NCBI RefSeq assembly: GCF_003725545.1
Contig: NZ_RJLN01000005.1
Location: 51,615 to 115,614 of the forward strand
DNA from: Micromonospora solifontis
GTDB lineage: Bacteria > Actinomycetota > Actinomycetes > Mycobacteriales > Micromonosporaceae
DNA: 64,000 nucleotides
Direction: 5' to 3'
Position 1 is the first letter of the stretch. Every line of letters starts with the position of its first letter. Of this stretch, positions 56,105 to 64,000 are shown piece after piece. The notes under the pieces are model-generated. The model ran no database searches, was not told the origin of the DNA, and worked only from the letters and a program-made list of their open reading frames with translations. The translations under genes and the position numbers were made by a program.

Positions 56105-57082
56105 TCAGTGGGCGGCGGGTACCGCGGGCGCGGCCTGGCGGGGCCGGGGCGGCCGGTGGGGCGCGGCCCGCTCCACCCCGTCCACCGCCGCCAGCACGCT
56201 CGGCACGTCCAGCTCGGCCAGGGCCGGGTGCACCGCCGTACCGGCGCCGGGCGGCCGGGGGCCCACCCAGAGCGCCTCGTGCCACGGGCGGTCCGGCGGC
56301 GGGCCCCACTGCGCGGGCGGGACCGGGCCGAAGAGCAGCACCGACGGGGTGGCGTAGCCGGTGGCCAGGTGGCCGATGCCGGTGTCGCCGCAGACCACCA
56401 GCCGGGCGTGGGCCACCAGGGCGGCCAGCTCGCCGAGGTCCGTCGTCCCGGCCAGCACCGCGTCCGCCGGCAGCCCGGCCCGCCGGGCCACCTCCGCGGC
56501 GACGTCCCGCTCGGCCGGGTTGCCGGTCACCACCACCCGGTGGCCCCGCCCGGCCAGCTCGCCGGCGACCGCCGCGAAGCGGTCCGGCGGCCAGCGCCGC
56601 TGCGGGGCTTTCGCGCCGGGGTGCACGATGCTCACCCCGGTCGGCAGTCCGCCCGGCGCGGGGCGGCGCAGCGCCAGGTCGGCGCGGTCGGCCGGGACGC
56701 CGTACCAGGCCAGCAGCCGGCACCAGCGGTCCACCTCGTGCTCGTCGGCCCGCCACGGCGGCCCGTCGCGGTGCCCGCCCTCGGCGTTGCGGTAGGCGAA
56801 CAGCCGGCGCGGCCGGGCCTCGGCCAGCATCCGGTGCGACTGCGGGCCCCGGCCGTGCAGGTTGACCGCCAGCGCCGGCGGCGGGCCGGACCACCGCAGG
56901 TGGCCCAGCCCGTCCGCCTCGACCAGCCGGTCCACCCCGCCGACCAGGTCGACCAGCGGGGTCAGCCAGCGCGGCGCGACCAGCGCCAGCTCCTCGCCGG
57001 GGTACGCGGCGCGCAACGCGCGCAGCGCCGGCACCCCGGTCGCGAGGTCGCCGACGCCGAGCGCCCGGAGCACGAGGATCAC
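56105..57082 (-). CDS. GT9 family heptosyltransferase-like glycosyltransferase
   Basis: A 325-residue GT-B enzyme of family 9. VLRALGVGDLATGVPALRAL is the acceptor-domain signature (G-D-x-x-x-x-x-P-x-L-R-x-L), SIVHPGAKAPQRRWPPDRFA and VVVTGNPAERDVAAEVARRA belong to the donor domain, and LVVCGDTGIGHLATGYATPS carries the conserved D-T-G-x-x-H sugar-nucleotide motif. Family members transfer heptose from ADP-heptose. The GTG start overlaps the SDR stop (GTGA). It is the last gene of the heptose operon, consistent with use of the product made by GmhA, HldE and GmhB. Confidence 0.88.
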   Translation of the reverse strand: MILVLRALGVGDLATGVPALRALRAAYPGEELALVAPRWLTPLVDLVGGVDRLVEADGLGHLRWSGPPPALAVNLHGRGPQSHRMLAEARPRRLFAYRNAEGGHRDGPPWRADEHEVDRWCRLLAWYGVPADRADLALRRPAPGGLPTGVSIVHPGAKAPQRRWPPDRFAAVAGELAGRGHRVVVTGNPAERDVAAEVARRAGLPADAVLAGTTDLGELAALVAHARLVVCGDTGIGHLATGYATPSVLLFGPVPPAQWGPPPDRPWHEALWVGPRPPGAGTAVHPALAELDVPSVLAAVDGVERAAPHRPPRPRQAAPAVPAAH

Positions 57083-57774
57083 GGGTACGAGGACTCCTGG
57101 TCGGCGCAGACCACCAGCTCGCGTACCGCGCAGCCGGGCGGCTGGGCGAGGGCGAACAGGACCGCCTCGGCGGTGTCCGCCGGATCGTTGAGGATGGCGT
57201 CCGGTCCGGGCTTGTACCGCTCGTCCCGCTCGTCGAAGAAGGCAGTCCGCATGCCGCCCGGGATGAGCAGGGTGACGCCCACCTTGCCGGCCAGCTCGGC
57301 GGCGAGCGCCCGGGTGAAGCCGACCACGCCGAACTTCGCGGCGCAGTACGCGGTGGCGTCGCTGACCGCCTTGACGCCCAGGGTGGACGCCACGGTGACC
57401 ACCGTGCCGTGCGACCGCTCCAACTCGGGCAGGGCCGCCCGGATCACGGCGGCGGTGCCGAGCAGGTTGATCGTCACGATCCGGTCCCAGGTCGCGCCGT
57501 CGATGTCGGCGAGCCTGCCGGGTACGTCCATGCCGGCGGCGGTGACCAGCCCGGCCAGGCCGCCGGCCTGCTCGGCCAGCTCGCGGGTGGCCGCCTCGGC
57601 GGCCCGGGTGTCGGCCAGGTCGCACTCGACCCAGGGCACCCCGTCGGCCGGCGCCTGCCGGTCCAGCACGTACGGCCGCCCGCCGGCCTTGGCCACCGCG
57701 GTCACCACCGCCGCGCCCAGCCCGCTCGACCCTCCGGTGACGAGGACGGCCCGCCCGTTCATGTCCCTGCTCAT
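57079..57774 (-). CDS. short-chain dehydrogenase/reductase in the heptose operon
   Basis: A 231-residue classical SDR. AVLVTGGSSGLGAAVVTAVA gives the TGxxxGxG cofactor loop (about residues 13-20), LVTAAGMDVPG the N-A-G-like motif, and SDATAYCAAKFGVVGFTRAL the Tyr-x-x-x-Lys pair (Tyr about 140, Lys about 144). It is too short and of the wrong subfamily to be the epimerase HldD (an extended SDR), so it likely oxidises or reduces a sugar or other hydroxyl in this pathway (inference). ATG start overlaps the HldE stop (ATGA). Confidence 0.85.
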   Translation of the reverse strand: MSRDMNGRAVLVTGGSSGLGAAVVTAVAKAGGRPYVLDRQAPADGVPWVECDLADTRAAEAATRELAEQAGGLAGLVTAAGMDVPGRLADIDGATWDRIVTINLLGTAAVIRAALPELERSHGTVVTVASTLGVKAVSDATAYCAAKFGVVGFTRALAAELAGKVGVTLLIPGGMRTAFFDERDERYKPGPDAILNDPADTAEAVLFALAQPPGCAVRELVVCADQESSYP

Positions 57775-59174
57775 ACGGCTCCCTTGACGAGGTGGAGGCC
57801 GCGCGTGCGCGCGGCGGAGATGGTGCCGGTGGTGGACCGGCCGGCCAGGTAGGGGACGGTGACGACCTTCCCGCCCCAGCGGTGGACCAGTTCGGCCTCG
57901 GGCAGCTCGGCGCCGCCGTCGCCGTAGTCGCCGCCCTTCACCCAGACGTCCGGGCGCAGCCGGGCCAGCACCTGGTACGGGGTGGGCTCGTCGAAGACCA
58001 CCACCGCGTCGACGCAGTCCAGCGCGGCCAGCAGCCGGGCCCGGTCCTCCTCGCGGTTGACCGGCCGCTCCGGGCCCTTGAGCCCCCGGACGCTCCGGTC
58101 GGAGTTGAGGCAGACCAGCAGGCAGTCGCCGAGGCGGCGGGCCGCCTGGAGGGTGGCCAGGTGCCCGGCGTGCAGGATGTCGAAGCAGCCGCCGGTGGCG
58201 ACCACGGTGCCGCCGTCGGCGCGTACCTTGGCGACGAGTTCCTCGGCGGTGCGCGCCGGCGCGGGCCGCGATTCCGGCGCGCGGTGCAGGCCCGCCGCGC
58301 CGCCCGCCGCCACGTACGCGGACGCGGCGGCCACCGCCTGCCGCGTCGCCTCGGCGACCGACGCGCCGTCGGCCAGCGCGAGCGCGGCGGTGGCGGCGAA
58401 CCGGTCCCCGGCGCCGCAGGTGTCCTCGACGTGGTCCAGGGTGGACGGGGGCGGGACCGCCAGCGGGGTGCCGCCGGCCTGGCAGAGCACCGCGCCGTCC
58501 GCGCCCATGGTCGCCGCGACCGCGCCGACCCGCCAGCGGCGGCGCAGCTCGTGCCCGGCCCGGGTGGCGGTGGAGAGCGCCGAGCCGGCCCCGGCGTCGC
58601 CGGTGAGCTGTCGCAGCTCGCCGAGGTTCGGGGTGGCCAGCCGGGCCCCCGGCACCGCGGCCGGGCCGCGCGGGTGCGGGTCCCACACCACCGGGGCGGA
58701 CGCCCCGGCCAGCGCCGCCCGCAGCGCCGGCTGCCGGAGCAGTCCGCGACCGTAGTCGCTGACCAGGATGGCCCGCGCCCGGGTCAGCACCGCCAACGCC
58801 GCCTCGGGCGGCTCGCCCGGCGGCTGCGGGTCGCCACCCCGGTCCAGCCGGAGCAGGGTCTGCCCGCCGGCCCGCAGCCGGATCTTCTCGGCGGTGGCGC
58901 CGGGCAGGTGCATCGGGTAGACCTCGATCCCGGCCTCGCCCAGCAGTTCGGCCAGCCGGGCCCCGGCGGTGTCGTCGGCCAGCCCGGTGACCAGCGCGAC
59001 CTCGGTGTCCTGCGCGGCGGCGAGCAGCGCGGCCAGCCCGGCCCCGCCCGGCCGGTCGGTGGCCGAGCGCTCGTCCAGCACGGGTACGGGCGCGTCCGGG
59101 GCGACCCGGCCGACCGCGCCGGTCACGTCCCGGTCCAGCAGGGCGTCGCCGACCACCACGAGCGGCCCGCTCAC
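57771..59174 (-). CDS. hldE: bifunctional heptose-7-phosphate kinase / heptose-1-phosphate adenylyltransferase
   Basis: A 467-residue two-domain enzyme. The N-terminal PfkB-type kinase (about 1-310) has VVVGDALLDRDVTGAVGRVA, GGAGLAALLA, VSDYGRGLL and EDTCGAGDRFAATAALALAD, where the catalytic Asp of GAGD is kept (usual Thr replaced by Arg). The C-terminal nucleotidyltransferase (about 330-467) has TGGCFDILHAGHLATLQAAR (HxGH), LNSDRSVRGLKGPERPVNRE and DYGDGGAELPEAELV. It makes ADP-D-glycero-beta-D-manno-heptose in two steps. It is flanked by GmhA-like and SDR genes with 4-nt overlaps on both sides. Confidence 0.9.
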   Translation of the reverse strand: MSGPLVVVGDALLDRDVTGAVGRVAPDAPVPVLDERSATDRPGGAGLAALLAAAQDTEVALVTGLADDTAGARLAELLGEAGIEVYPMHLPGATAEKIRLRAGGQTLLRLDRGGDPQPPGEPPEAALAVLTRARAILVSDYGRGLLRQPALRAALAGASAPVVWDPHPRGPAAVPGARLATPNLGELRQLTGDAGAGSALSTATRAGHELRRRWRVGAVAATMGADGAVLCQAGGTPLAVPPPSTLDHVEDTCGAGDRFAATAALALADGASVAEATRQAVAAASAYVAAGGAAGLHRAPESRPAPARTAEELVAKVRADGGTVVATGGCFDILHAGHLATLQAARRLGDCLLVCLNSDRSVRGLKGPERPVNREEDRARLLAALDCVDAVVVFDEPTPYQVLARLRPDVWVKGGDYGDGGAELPEAELVHRWGGKVVTVPYLAGRSTTGTISAARTRGLHLVKGAV

Positions 59175-59965
59175 GACTGCGCCCACCCGGTGCCGGTGGG
59201 CCCGTGCCCGTTGTGCGCGTGCCCGTTCGTGGCGTGACCGTTCGTGCCGTGCCCGTTCGCGCGGTGGCCGTTCGTGGCGTGCCCGTACGTGGCGGGGCCG
59301 GCCGTGGCGGGCGCGGCCGACGGCGGCGGGGTCCACCGGCCGAACCGGGCCGACCGGGGCGCCGGCACCGGCGCGGCCGGCAGCTGCCGGATCAGCGGCA
59401 GCGCCTGGTCGACGTACTCGCAGAGCAGGTGCGTGGCGACCAGGTGCAGTTCCTGCACCACCTGGCTGTCCGGGGACGGGACGGCGAGCACGTCGTCGCA
59501 GAGTTCGGCCAGCGGGTTGGGGGCGGGGCCGGTGAAGGCCCAGCAGCGCAGGCCGGTGTCCCGGCCGGCGCGGGCGGCGGTGAGCAGGTTGGTGCTGGTG
59601 CCGCTGGTGGACATGAGCAGGAGGATGTCGTCGGGGCGGCCGTGGGCGCGCACGCCGCGGGCGTAGACCTCGTCGTAGCCGTAGTCGTTGCCGATGGCGG
59701 TCAGCGCGGAGGTTTCGGCGTGCAGGGCGATCGCGGACAGTGGTTCGCGGTCGTCGCGGAGCTTGCCGACCAGTTCGGCGGTGAGGTGCTGGGCCTCGGC
59801 GGCGCTGCCGCCGTTGCCGGCCACCAGCAACCGGCCACCCCGCGCCAGGGTCCAGGCCAGCTCGGTGCCCCAGTCGGCCAGCCGCGCCGCCTCCCGCCGG
59901 TACGGCAGCAGCGCCGCGGCGAGCCCGGACAGGTGCGCGTCGAGGGTGTCGTCGTGGTGGGTCAT
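59171..59965 (-). CDS. gmhA: GmhA-like SIS-domain sedoheptulose-7-phosphate isomerase with repeat tail
   Basis: A 264-residue SIS-domain protein. LLVAGNGGSAAEAQHLTAEL (about 46-65) and LLMSTSGTSTNLLTAARAGR (about 115-135) are the GmhA phosphosugar-binding loops, and SAIALHAETSALTAIGNDYG fits GmhA too. The core ends near residue 195 (usual GmhA length), after which a Pro/Ala linker leads to a C-terminal tail of six NGHxx-type pentapeptide units (about 232-261). It begins with ATG 59965, whose A overlaps the preceding stop (TGATG). It supplies heptose 7-phosphate for HldE. Confidence 0.85.
   Translation of the reverse strand: MTHHDDTLDAHLSGLAAALLPYRREAARLADWGTELAWTLARGGRLLVAGNGGSAAEAQHLTAELVGKLRDDREPLSAIALHAETSALTAIGNDYGYDEVYARGVRAHGRPDDILLLMSTSGTSTNLLTAARAGRDTGLRCWAFTGPAPNPLAELCDDVLAVPSPDSQVVQELHLVATHLLCEYVDQALPLIRQLPAAPVPAPRSARFGRWTPPPSAAPATAGPATYGHATNGHRANGHGTNGHATNGHAHNGHGPTGTGWAQS
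59204..59293 (-). repeat. six tandem 15-bp units coding NGHxx repeats
   Basis: The DNA encodes YGHAT, NGHRA, NGHGT, NGHAT, NGHAH and NGHGP in sequence near the C-terminus of the GmhA-like protein. Units are 15 bp, mostly variants of GTGCCCGTTCGTGGC on the plus strand. A His-rich tail could bind metal; the tract length probably varies between strains. Confidence 0.85.
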
Positions 59966-61182
59966 CAGGCCACCGCCGGGGCGGGCCGGGCGACCGTGGC
60001 GAGCGAGGCGTAGACGGCACCGAGCTGCTCGGCGCAGCGCTTCCAGGAGTACCGGCTGCGGATCCGGTCCAGCGCCGCCGTGGCGTACGCGAAGCGCCGG
60101 ACCTTGTCGGCGAGGAGCCGGCGGAGGGCGGTGCCCAGCGCGCGGGAATCGCGCGGCGGCACCAGGTCGCCGGTGAGCCCGTCCACCACGGTGTCGGCGA
60201 TGCCGCCGACGTTGGTGCCGATCACCGGCACCCCGCAGGCCATCCCTTCCAGGGGGGTGAGGCCGAACGGCTCGTACCAGGGGGCGGCCACCAGCACGTC
60301 CGCCGACCGGTACCAGGCCCCCATCTCCTCACGGGACACCCCGCCGATCAGCTTGACCCGGTCGGCGACGCCGCAGGACTCGGCGAGGGCGCGCAGCCGC
60401 CGGGCGAAGGTGTCGGCCGGCAGCAGGTCGGCCGGGGGCCCGCCGACCACCACGCACTCGGCGTCCGGCACCGCCGGCAGGGCCCGCACCACGTCGAGGA
60501 AGCCCTTGCGCTCCACCATCCGGCCCACGGTGAGGATCCGCGGCCGGGCCGGGTCGCGCGGCGCGACCGGGCCGTCCGGGCGGAAGACGGCCTGGTTGAC
60601 GCCGGAGGGCACCAGCGCCATCCGGGACCGCGGCACGCCCATCCGGACCAGCTCGCGGACCTCGTCCTCGCACTGCACGACCACCCGGTCGACGGCCCGG
60701 CCGAGGGCCCGCTCGTAGCCGATCCGCCCTGGTGGGCTGGTGTCCTTGGCACCCTGGTGGCGCCGCTTCACCGTGCCGAGGGCGTGGTACGTCAGCACCG
60801 TCGGCACCCCGGTGCGCCGGCCGGCGTGCACGGTGGCGAGACCGCTCATCCAGAAGTGCGCGTGCGCCACGTCCGGGGTCCACCCGCCGCGCCGCCAGGT
60901 GTCCGCCAGCCAGCTGCCGAACTCCCCCATGTACGGCAGCAGCTCGTCCTTGGGCACCCGCCGGGCCGGCCCGGCCGGCACGTGGCACACCTGGTAGCCG
61001 TCCGGGGTGGACACCGCCTCGGGCAGGGCGGTGGAGTCGCGCCGGGTGTAGACGCGTACGTCGTGCCCCGCGCCGACCAGCGCGGCCGCGAGTTCCGCCA
61101 CGTGGGTGTTCTGGCCGCCGGCGTCCTCCTCGCCGAGGACGGCGAGTGGGCTGGCGTGCTCCGAGATCATCGCGATGCGCAT
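59965..61182 (-). CDS. GT4 family glycosyltransferase
   Basis: A 405-residue GT-B enzyme of family 4. The N-terminus, MRIAMISEHASPLAVLGEED, continues AGGQNTHVAELAAALVGAGH, a characteristic start of actinobacterial GT4s related to MshA and mannosyltransferases. The C-terminal donor domain has RILTVGRMVERKGFLDVVRA and YEPFGLTPLEGMACGVPVIG (the E-x-x-x-x-x-x-x-E motif) followed by GGIADTVVDGLTGDLVPPRD. It lies within the overlapping operon: its ATG is inside the preceding gene (16 nt) and its stop overlaps the GmhA-like start. Donor and acceptor are unknown. Confidence 0.9.
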   Translation of the reverse strand: MRIAMISEHASPLAVLGEEDAGGQNTHVAELAAALVGAGHDVRVYTRRDSTALPEAVSTPDGYQVCHVPAGPARRVPKDELLPYMGEFGSWLADTWRRGGWTPDVAHAHFWMSGLATVHAGRRTGVPTVLTYHALGTVKRRHQGAKDTSPPGRIGYERALGRAVDRVVVQCEDEVRELVRMGVPRSRMALVPSGVNQAVFRPDGPVAPRDPARPRILTVGRMVERKGFLDVVRALPAVPDAECVVVGGPPADLLPADTFARRLRALAESCGVADRVKLIGGVSREEMGAWYRSADVLVAAPWYEPFGLTPLEGMACGVPVIGTNVGGIADTVVDGLTGDLVPPRDSRALGTALRRLLADKVRRFAYATAALDRIRSRYSWKRCAEQLGAVYASLATVARPAPAVA

Positions 61183-62150
61183 GTTTCCCCCTCCATCAGT
61201 CGGTCCCAGTCGGCGAGGAACCGGTCGAGCCCGAACCGTTCCTTCGTCACCTCACGCGCCCGCGCCCCCAGGCGGTACGCGGCATCCCGGTCCTCGGCGA
61301 GCCAACGGGCCGCCTCGACCAGCGTGTCCACCCGGGTGGACAGCACCCCCGCGTCGGGCGGTACGGCGTCCACGGCCTCGGTGGTGGCCAGCGCGATCAC
61401 CGGCATGCCGATGGTCATCGCCTCGATCAGGCTCAGCCCGAGGGAGGTCCACCGGCACAGGTGCAGGTACGCGCGCCGCCGGGCCACCTCGGTGTGCATC
61501 CGGTCCTGCGGCAGGTCCTCGTGCCCGGTCACCGGGACGCCGGGTGAGCCGGCCGCGGCGAGCGCCTCCGGCAGCCCTTCGACGCCCATGCCGAAGACGT
61601 CCAGCGGGGCGACCGCGGCGAAGCGCGGCATCAGGTCGGTGCCGGTGACCCGCCAGCGGCGGACCGGCTCGTTGGTGACCACGGCGAGCCGGTCCAGCTC
61701 GCCGGTCCACTCCACCCTGGGCGGCACGATCCCGTGCTCGACCACGGCGGTGCGGGTGCCGCCGTTGTCCCAGAACAGCTCGTTGAATCCGGTGACGTGG
61801 GTGAGCAGCAGGTCGTCCCGGTCGGCCATCGGGTGCCGGGTGTTCGGCACGTCGCCCTTCGGCGTGTTGTGCTCCACGTAGATCGCCGGCAGGTCGCGGC
61901 CGGGGCGGCGGCCCAGCCACCGCTCGGCCAGCTCCAGCTCCTCGGGGCGTTGCAGGATCACCAGGTCGACCTCGGCCCGGCGCAGCTCCTCCGGGCTGAC
62001 CTCGACGGCGTTCTCCGGCCAGTCGTACGTCCGCGCCCGGCCCCGGCCGTACGGGCCCCGGTCCGGGGTGACCGGCACCAGGTAGCGGTGCCTTCCGTGC
62101 ACGAACGACGTCGTCCAGGAGCCGTGCACGTGCCACAGCAGAACGTTCAT
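61167..62150 (-). CDS. glycosyltransferase (GT-B, GT1/GT4-like)
   Basis: A 327-residue GT-B protein starting MNVLLWHVHGSWTTSFVHGR. YVEHNTPKGDVPNTRHPMAD and LLLTHVTGFNELFWDNGGTR form the acceptor domain. VVEHGIVPPRVEWTGELDRL precedes the donor domain, where CRWTSLGLSLIEAMTIGMPV with VIALATTEAVDAVP carries the Glu-bearing sugar-nucleotide loop, and TSLGLSLIEAM is the strongest match to the family. It overlaps the GT4 start by 16 nt and lies in the heptose operon, so it probably extends the same glycan. Family number is uncertain. Confidence 0.8.
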   Translation of the reverse strand: MNVLLWHVHGSWTTSFVHGRHRYLVPVTPDRGPYGRGRARTYDWPENAVEVSPEELRRAEVDLVILQRPEELELAERWLGRRPGRDLPAIYVEHNTPKGDVPNTRHPMADRDDLLLTHVTGFNELFWDNGGTRTAVVEHGIVPPRVEWTGELDRLAVVTNEPVRRWRVTGTDLMPRFAAVAPLDVFGMGVEGLPEALAAAGSPGVPVTGHEDLPQDRMHTEVARRRAYLHLCRWTSLGLSLIEAMTIGMPVIALATTEAVDAVPPDAGVLSTRVDTLVEAARWLAEDRDAAYRLGARAREVTKERFGLDRFLADWDRLMEGETCASR

Positions 62151-62194
62151 CTCTCTCCTCGGTCGCGGTTCGGGGGGGCGGGGGGGTGGACGGT

Positions 62195-63817
62195 TCAGCG
62201 GGGCGGGGGAGGGGCGAGGGCGCGGACGGCCGCGACCACGTCGGCCGGGTCGACCCGGGTCAGGCAGGGGTGGCCGGCGACGGGACAGACCGCCGCCCGG
62301 GTGTCCCGGCAGGGCGCCCCGGCGTCGCCGAGCCGCACCGTCGGCACCCGGTAGGGCCCCCACTGTCCGAACGGGACGGTCGGGGCGAAGAGGCTGACCA
62401 CCGGGGTGCCGACGGCGGCGGCGAGGTGGGCCGGGCCGGTGTTGCCGACCACCAGGCAGCGGGCGCCGGCCAGGATCCGGGCGAGCCCGGCCAGGTCGGT
62501 GCCGCCGCCCAGGTCGGTGCCGCCGGCCGCGGCGACCAGGGCGGTCAGCTCCCGCTCGCCGGGGCCGCCGGTGACCACCACCCGGTGCCCGTCGGCGGCG
62601 AGGGCGGCGACGATCTCCGCGCACCGCCGCGGCGGGCAGGCCCGGGCCGGTACGGACGAGCCGGGGTGCACCACCACGTACTCACCGGCGGGCAGGCCCG
62701 GGGTCGGGCCGGTCAGCTCGTGGCGGAGCCGCAGCCCCGGCTCGTCGTCGGCGGGCAGCGCGAAGCCGGCCGCCGCGGCGAGGGAGAGCGCCCGTTCCGG
62801 TTCGGGCACCCCGACGGGTACGCGGTGCCGCACGTCCAGCAGGGAGCCGGGGTAGTCGTCGCTGATCGCACTGATCCGGGGCACCCCGGCCAGGCGCAGC
62901 AGCAGGGCCAGGGGCAGGGGCGACTGGTGGAACGACGTGAAGATCACCGCCTCGGCGGCCCCGACGCCGGCCAGGCGGTCGGTGAGGGCGCGGATGTCGG
63001 CCCGGTCAACCGGCTCCGGGTCGCCGTCGATCCACGGCAGCCGCCACTCGATGATCTCGTCGACGCCGGGCAGCAGCTCCGCCGCCGCCCGGCCGCGTGG
63101 CCCGCAGAGCAGCACCACCCGCTCCGCGCCGGCCGCCACGGCCCGGATACCGGGGCCGGTGACCAGCACATCCCCGGCCGAGTCGCTGCGTACCACGAGG
63201 ACCGTCCCGGCCCGGCCGGTGCGCGGCACGACCGGCTGGACCGCCCGCATCCGGCGCAGGATCTCGTGCACCGCGCCGGGCAGGTCCCGGGCGACGGCCG
63301 GCGCCTCGGCGACCTCCTCGGGGCGGGTGACCGCGGTGGGCACCAGGATGCCGGTGGCACCGGCGGCCAGCGCGGCCGCCATGTCCCGGCCGATGTCGCC
63401 CACCATCAGGCAGCGGCGGGGCGTGGTGCCCAGCGCCCGAGCGGCGGCGTGCACCAGGCCCGGGGCGGGTTTGCGGCAGTCGCAGCGGTCGGTGTCGTCG
63501 TGCGGGCAGACCGCCCAGTGGTCGAACGGCCCGAGCAGCTCCTCCACCCGGGCGTGCACCGCGTGCAGCTGCGGTTCGGTGAAGTGGCCCCGGGCCAGCC
63601 CGGACTGGTTGGTGACCACGGCGAGGCGCAGCCCGGCCGCGCGCAGCCCGTCCAGCGCCTCCCGGACGCCGGGCAGCGGGCGGACCTTCTCCGGGTCGCC
63701 GTTGTAGGGCACGTCCTCGATCAGCGTGCCGTCCCGGTCCAGCAGCACGGCGTCGTACAGGGCGGGACCGGGGGGAGCCGTGGCGGAGTGGTTGCCCGGG
63801 GCAAGTGGCGTGGACAT
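62195..63817 (-). CDS. fusion: GmhB-type heptose-1,7-bisphosphate phosphatase + GT9 glycosyltransferase
   Basis: A 540-residue two-domain protein. The N-terminal HAD-IIIA phosphatase (about 18-190) has YDAVLLDRDGTLIEDVPYNG (nucleophile DxD), RLAVVTNQSGLARGHFTEPQ, CPHDDTDRCDCRKPAPGLVH (zinc-binding Cys/His loop as in GmhB) and LMVGDIGRDMAAALAAGATG. The C-terminal GT9 domain (about 205-540) has VVRSDSAGDVLVTGPGIRAV, VVVHPGSSVPARACPPRRCA and LVVGNTGPAHLAAAVGTPVV. It thus joins the third step of ADP-heptose synthesis to a transferase. The ATG overlaps the previous stop as TGATG. Confidence 0.9.
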   Translation of the reverse strand: MSTPLAPGNHSATAPPGPALYDAVLLDRDGTLIEDVPYNGDPEKVRPLPGVREALDGLRAAGLRLAVVTNQSGLARGHFTEPQLHAVHARVEELLGPFDHWAVCPHDDTDRCDCRKPAPGLVHAAARALGTTPRRCLMVGDIGRDMAAALAAGATGILVPTAVTRPEEVAEAPAVARDLPGAVHEILRRMRAVQPVVPRTGRAGTVLVVRSDSAGDVLVTGPGIRAVAAGAERVVLLCGPRGRAAAELLPGVDEIIEWRLPWIDGDPEPVDRADIRALTDRLAGVGAAEAVIFTSFHQSPLPLALLLRLAGVPRISAISDDYPGSLLDVRHRVPVGVPEPERALSLAAAAGFALPADDEPGLRLRHELTGPTPGLPAGEYVVVHPGSSVPARACPPRRCAEIVAALAADGHRVVVTGGPGERELTALVAAAGGTDLGGGTDLAGLARILAGARCLVVGNTGPAHLAAAVGTPVVSLFAPTVPFGQWGPYRVPTVRLGDAGAPCRDTRAAVCPVAGHPCLTRVDPADVVAAVRALAPPPPR

Positions 63818-64000
63818 CAACTCTGCGCCTCCGGGCCGTCGGGCGACCCGGCCGACACCGCGCGGGCGCGCCACCAGCCGCGGAGCCAGTGGGCGACGGC
63901 CAGCGGCGGGATGAGCGCGCTGGTCACCAGCATGGTGGCGATCTCGTCGGCGGCCCGGGGGCCGGGCGCGATGCGGGCCCGGGCGAACTCGGCGGTGCCG
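63817..64000 (-). CDS. C-terminus of a glycosyltransferase (GT2-like), cut by the window edge
   Basis: The last 60 codons of a gene continuing beyond 64000. They read TAEFARARIAPGPRAADEIA, then TMLVTSALIPPLAVAHWLRG and WWRARAVSAGSPDGPEAQS before TGA (63817-63819). The L-V-T-S-A-x-I-P-P-x-A-V-x-H-W-L-x-G helix resembles the C-terminal region of GT2 glycosyltransferases in similar actinomycete heptose/glycan clusters. The stop shares its A with the ATG of the phosphatase-GT9 fusion. Identity is inferred from context and a short match. Confidence 0.5.
   Translation of the reverse strand, partial: GTAEFARARIAPGPRAADEIATMLVTSALIPPLAVAHWLRGWWRARAVSAGSPDGPEAQS

Noticed and set aside
57079..57774. 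The SDR as the missing heptose epimerase HldD
   Set aside because: HldD is an extended SDR of about 310 residues with a different cofactor motif layout. This one is a 231-residue classical SDR.

Overview
The window is high-GC actinobacterial DNA and looks like Micromonosporaceae, most likely Micromonospora. The evidence is pervasive G/C at third codon positions, GTG starts, 4-nt ATGA/GTGA gene overlaps, and family content (DUF5709, ECF42 sigma plus YCII, MmyB-type XRE regulator, GlxA regulators, a DivIVA-type coiled coil, LutABC). The genus is an inference from gene style; no rRNA or other phylogenetic marker is present. There is one tRNA (tRNA-Val, CAC) and no CRISPR array or intact transposase.

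Region 1 (1-10.5 kb) is a mosaic starting at tRNA-Val and its terminator. It is visibly less GC-rich over about 0.8-2.3 kb and holds small orphan membrane proteins, a frameshifted XRE regulator coupled to an HD phosphohydrolase, a divergent operon of three tiny proteins, an oxidoreductase and a complete but orphan mraY. Broken pieces surround these: part of a second regulator, the N-terminus of a DinB/DUF664 protein running into mraY, the C-terminus of a molybdopterin oxidoreductase, the tail of an AraC regulator and a lone fibronectin III segment. A secreted CBM2 hydrolase closes the region. It reads as an old tRNA-linked island or recombination zone.

Region 2 (10.5-35.5 kb) is ordinary accessory metabolism with much local regulation: a DsbA-like protein, FdxA ferredoxin, an FAD-linked oxidase, LysR/DoxX, two TetR-type regulator/oxidoreductase divergons with readable palindromic operators, an ECF42 sigma factor with its YCII partner and a matching self-promoter, a large secreted subtilase, a GlxA regulator with a probable leaderless start, a coupled hydrolase/acyl-CoA synthetase pair, a secreted cyclophilin, an MmyB-type regulator and a membrane diguanylate cyclase.

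Region 3 (35.5-56.1 kb) holds a phosphopantetheinyl transferase/phosphoesterase pair, a nucleotidyltransferase, prolyl aminopeptidase, a DivIVA-like coiled-coil protein divergent from lutABC (lactate oxidation), and a coupled pair of MEDS-domain proteins, one ending in STAS and the other in a histidine-kinase-type ATPase fold. Then come a 2H phosphoesterase, DinB proteins, a GH105-like hydrolase, an SCP2/glycogen-debranching-like pair and several small membrane or disordered proteins.

Region 4 (56.1-64 kb, minus strand) is one tightly overlapped operon for nucleotide-activated heptose and glycan assembly: a GT2 C-terminus (cut by the window edge), a GmhB phosphatase fused to a GT9 glycosyltransferase, two further glycosyltransferases, a GmhA-like isomerase with a pentapeptide repeat tail, HldE, an SDR and a second GT9. 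Its first gene lies outside the window.
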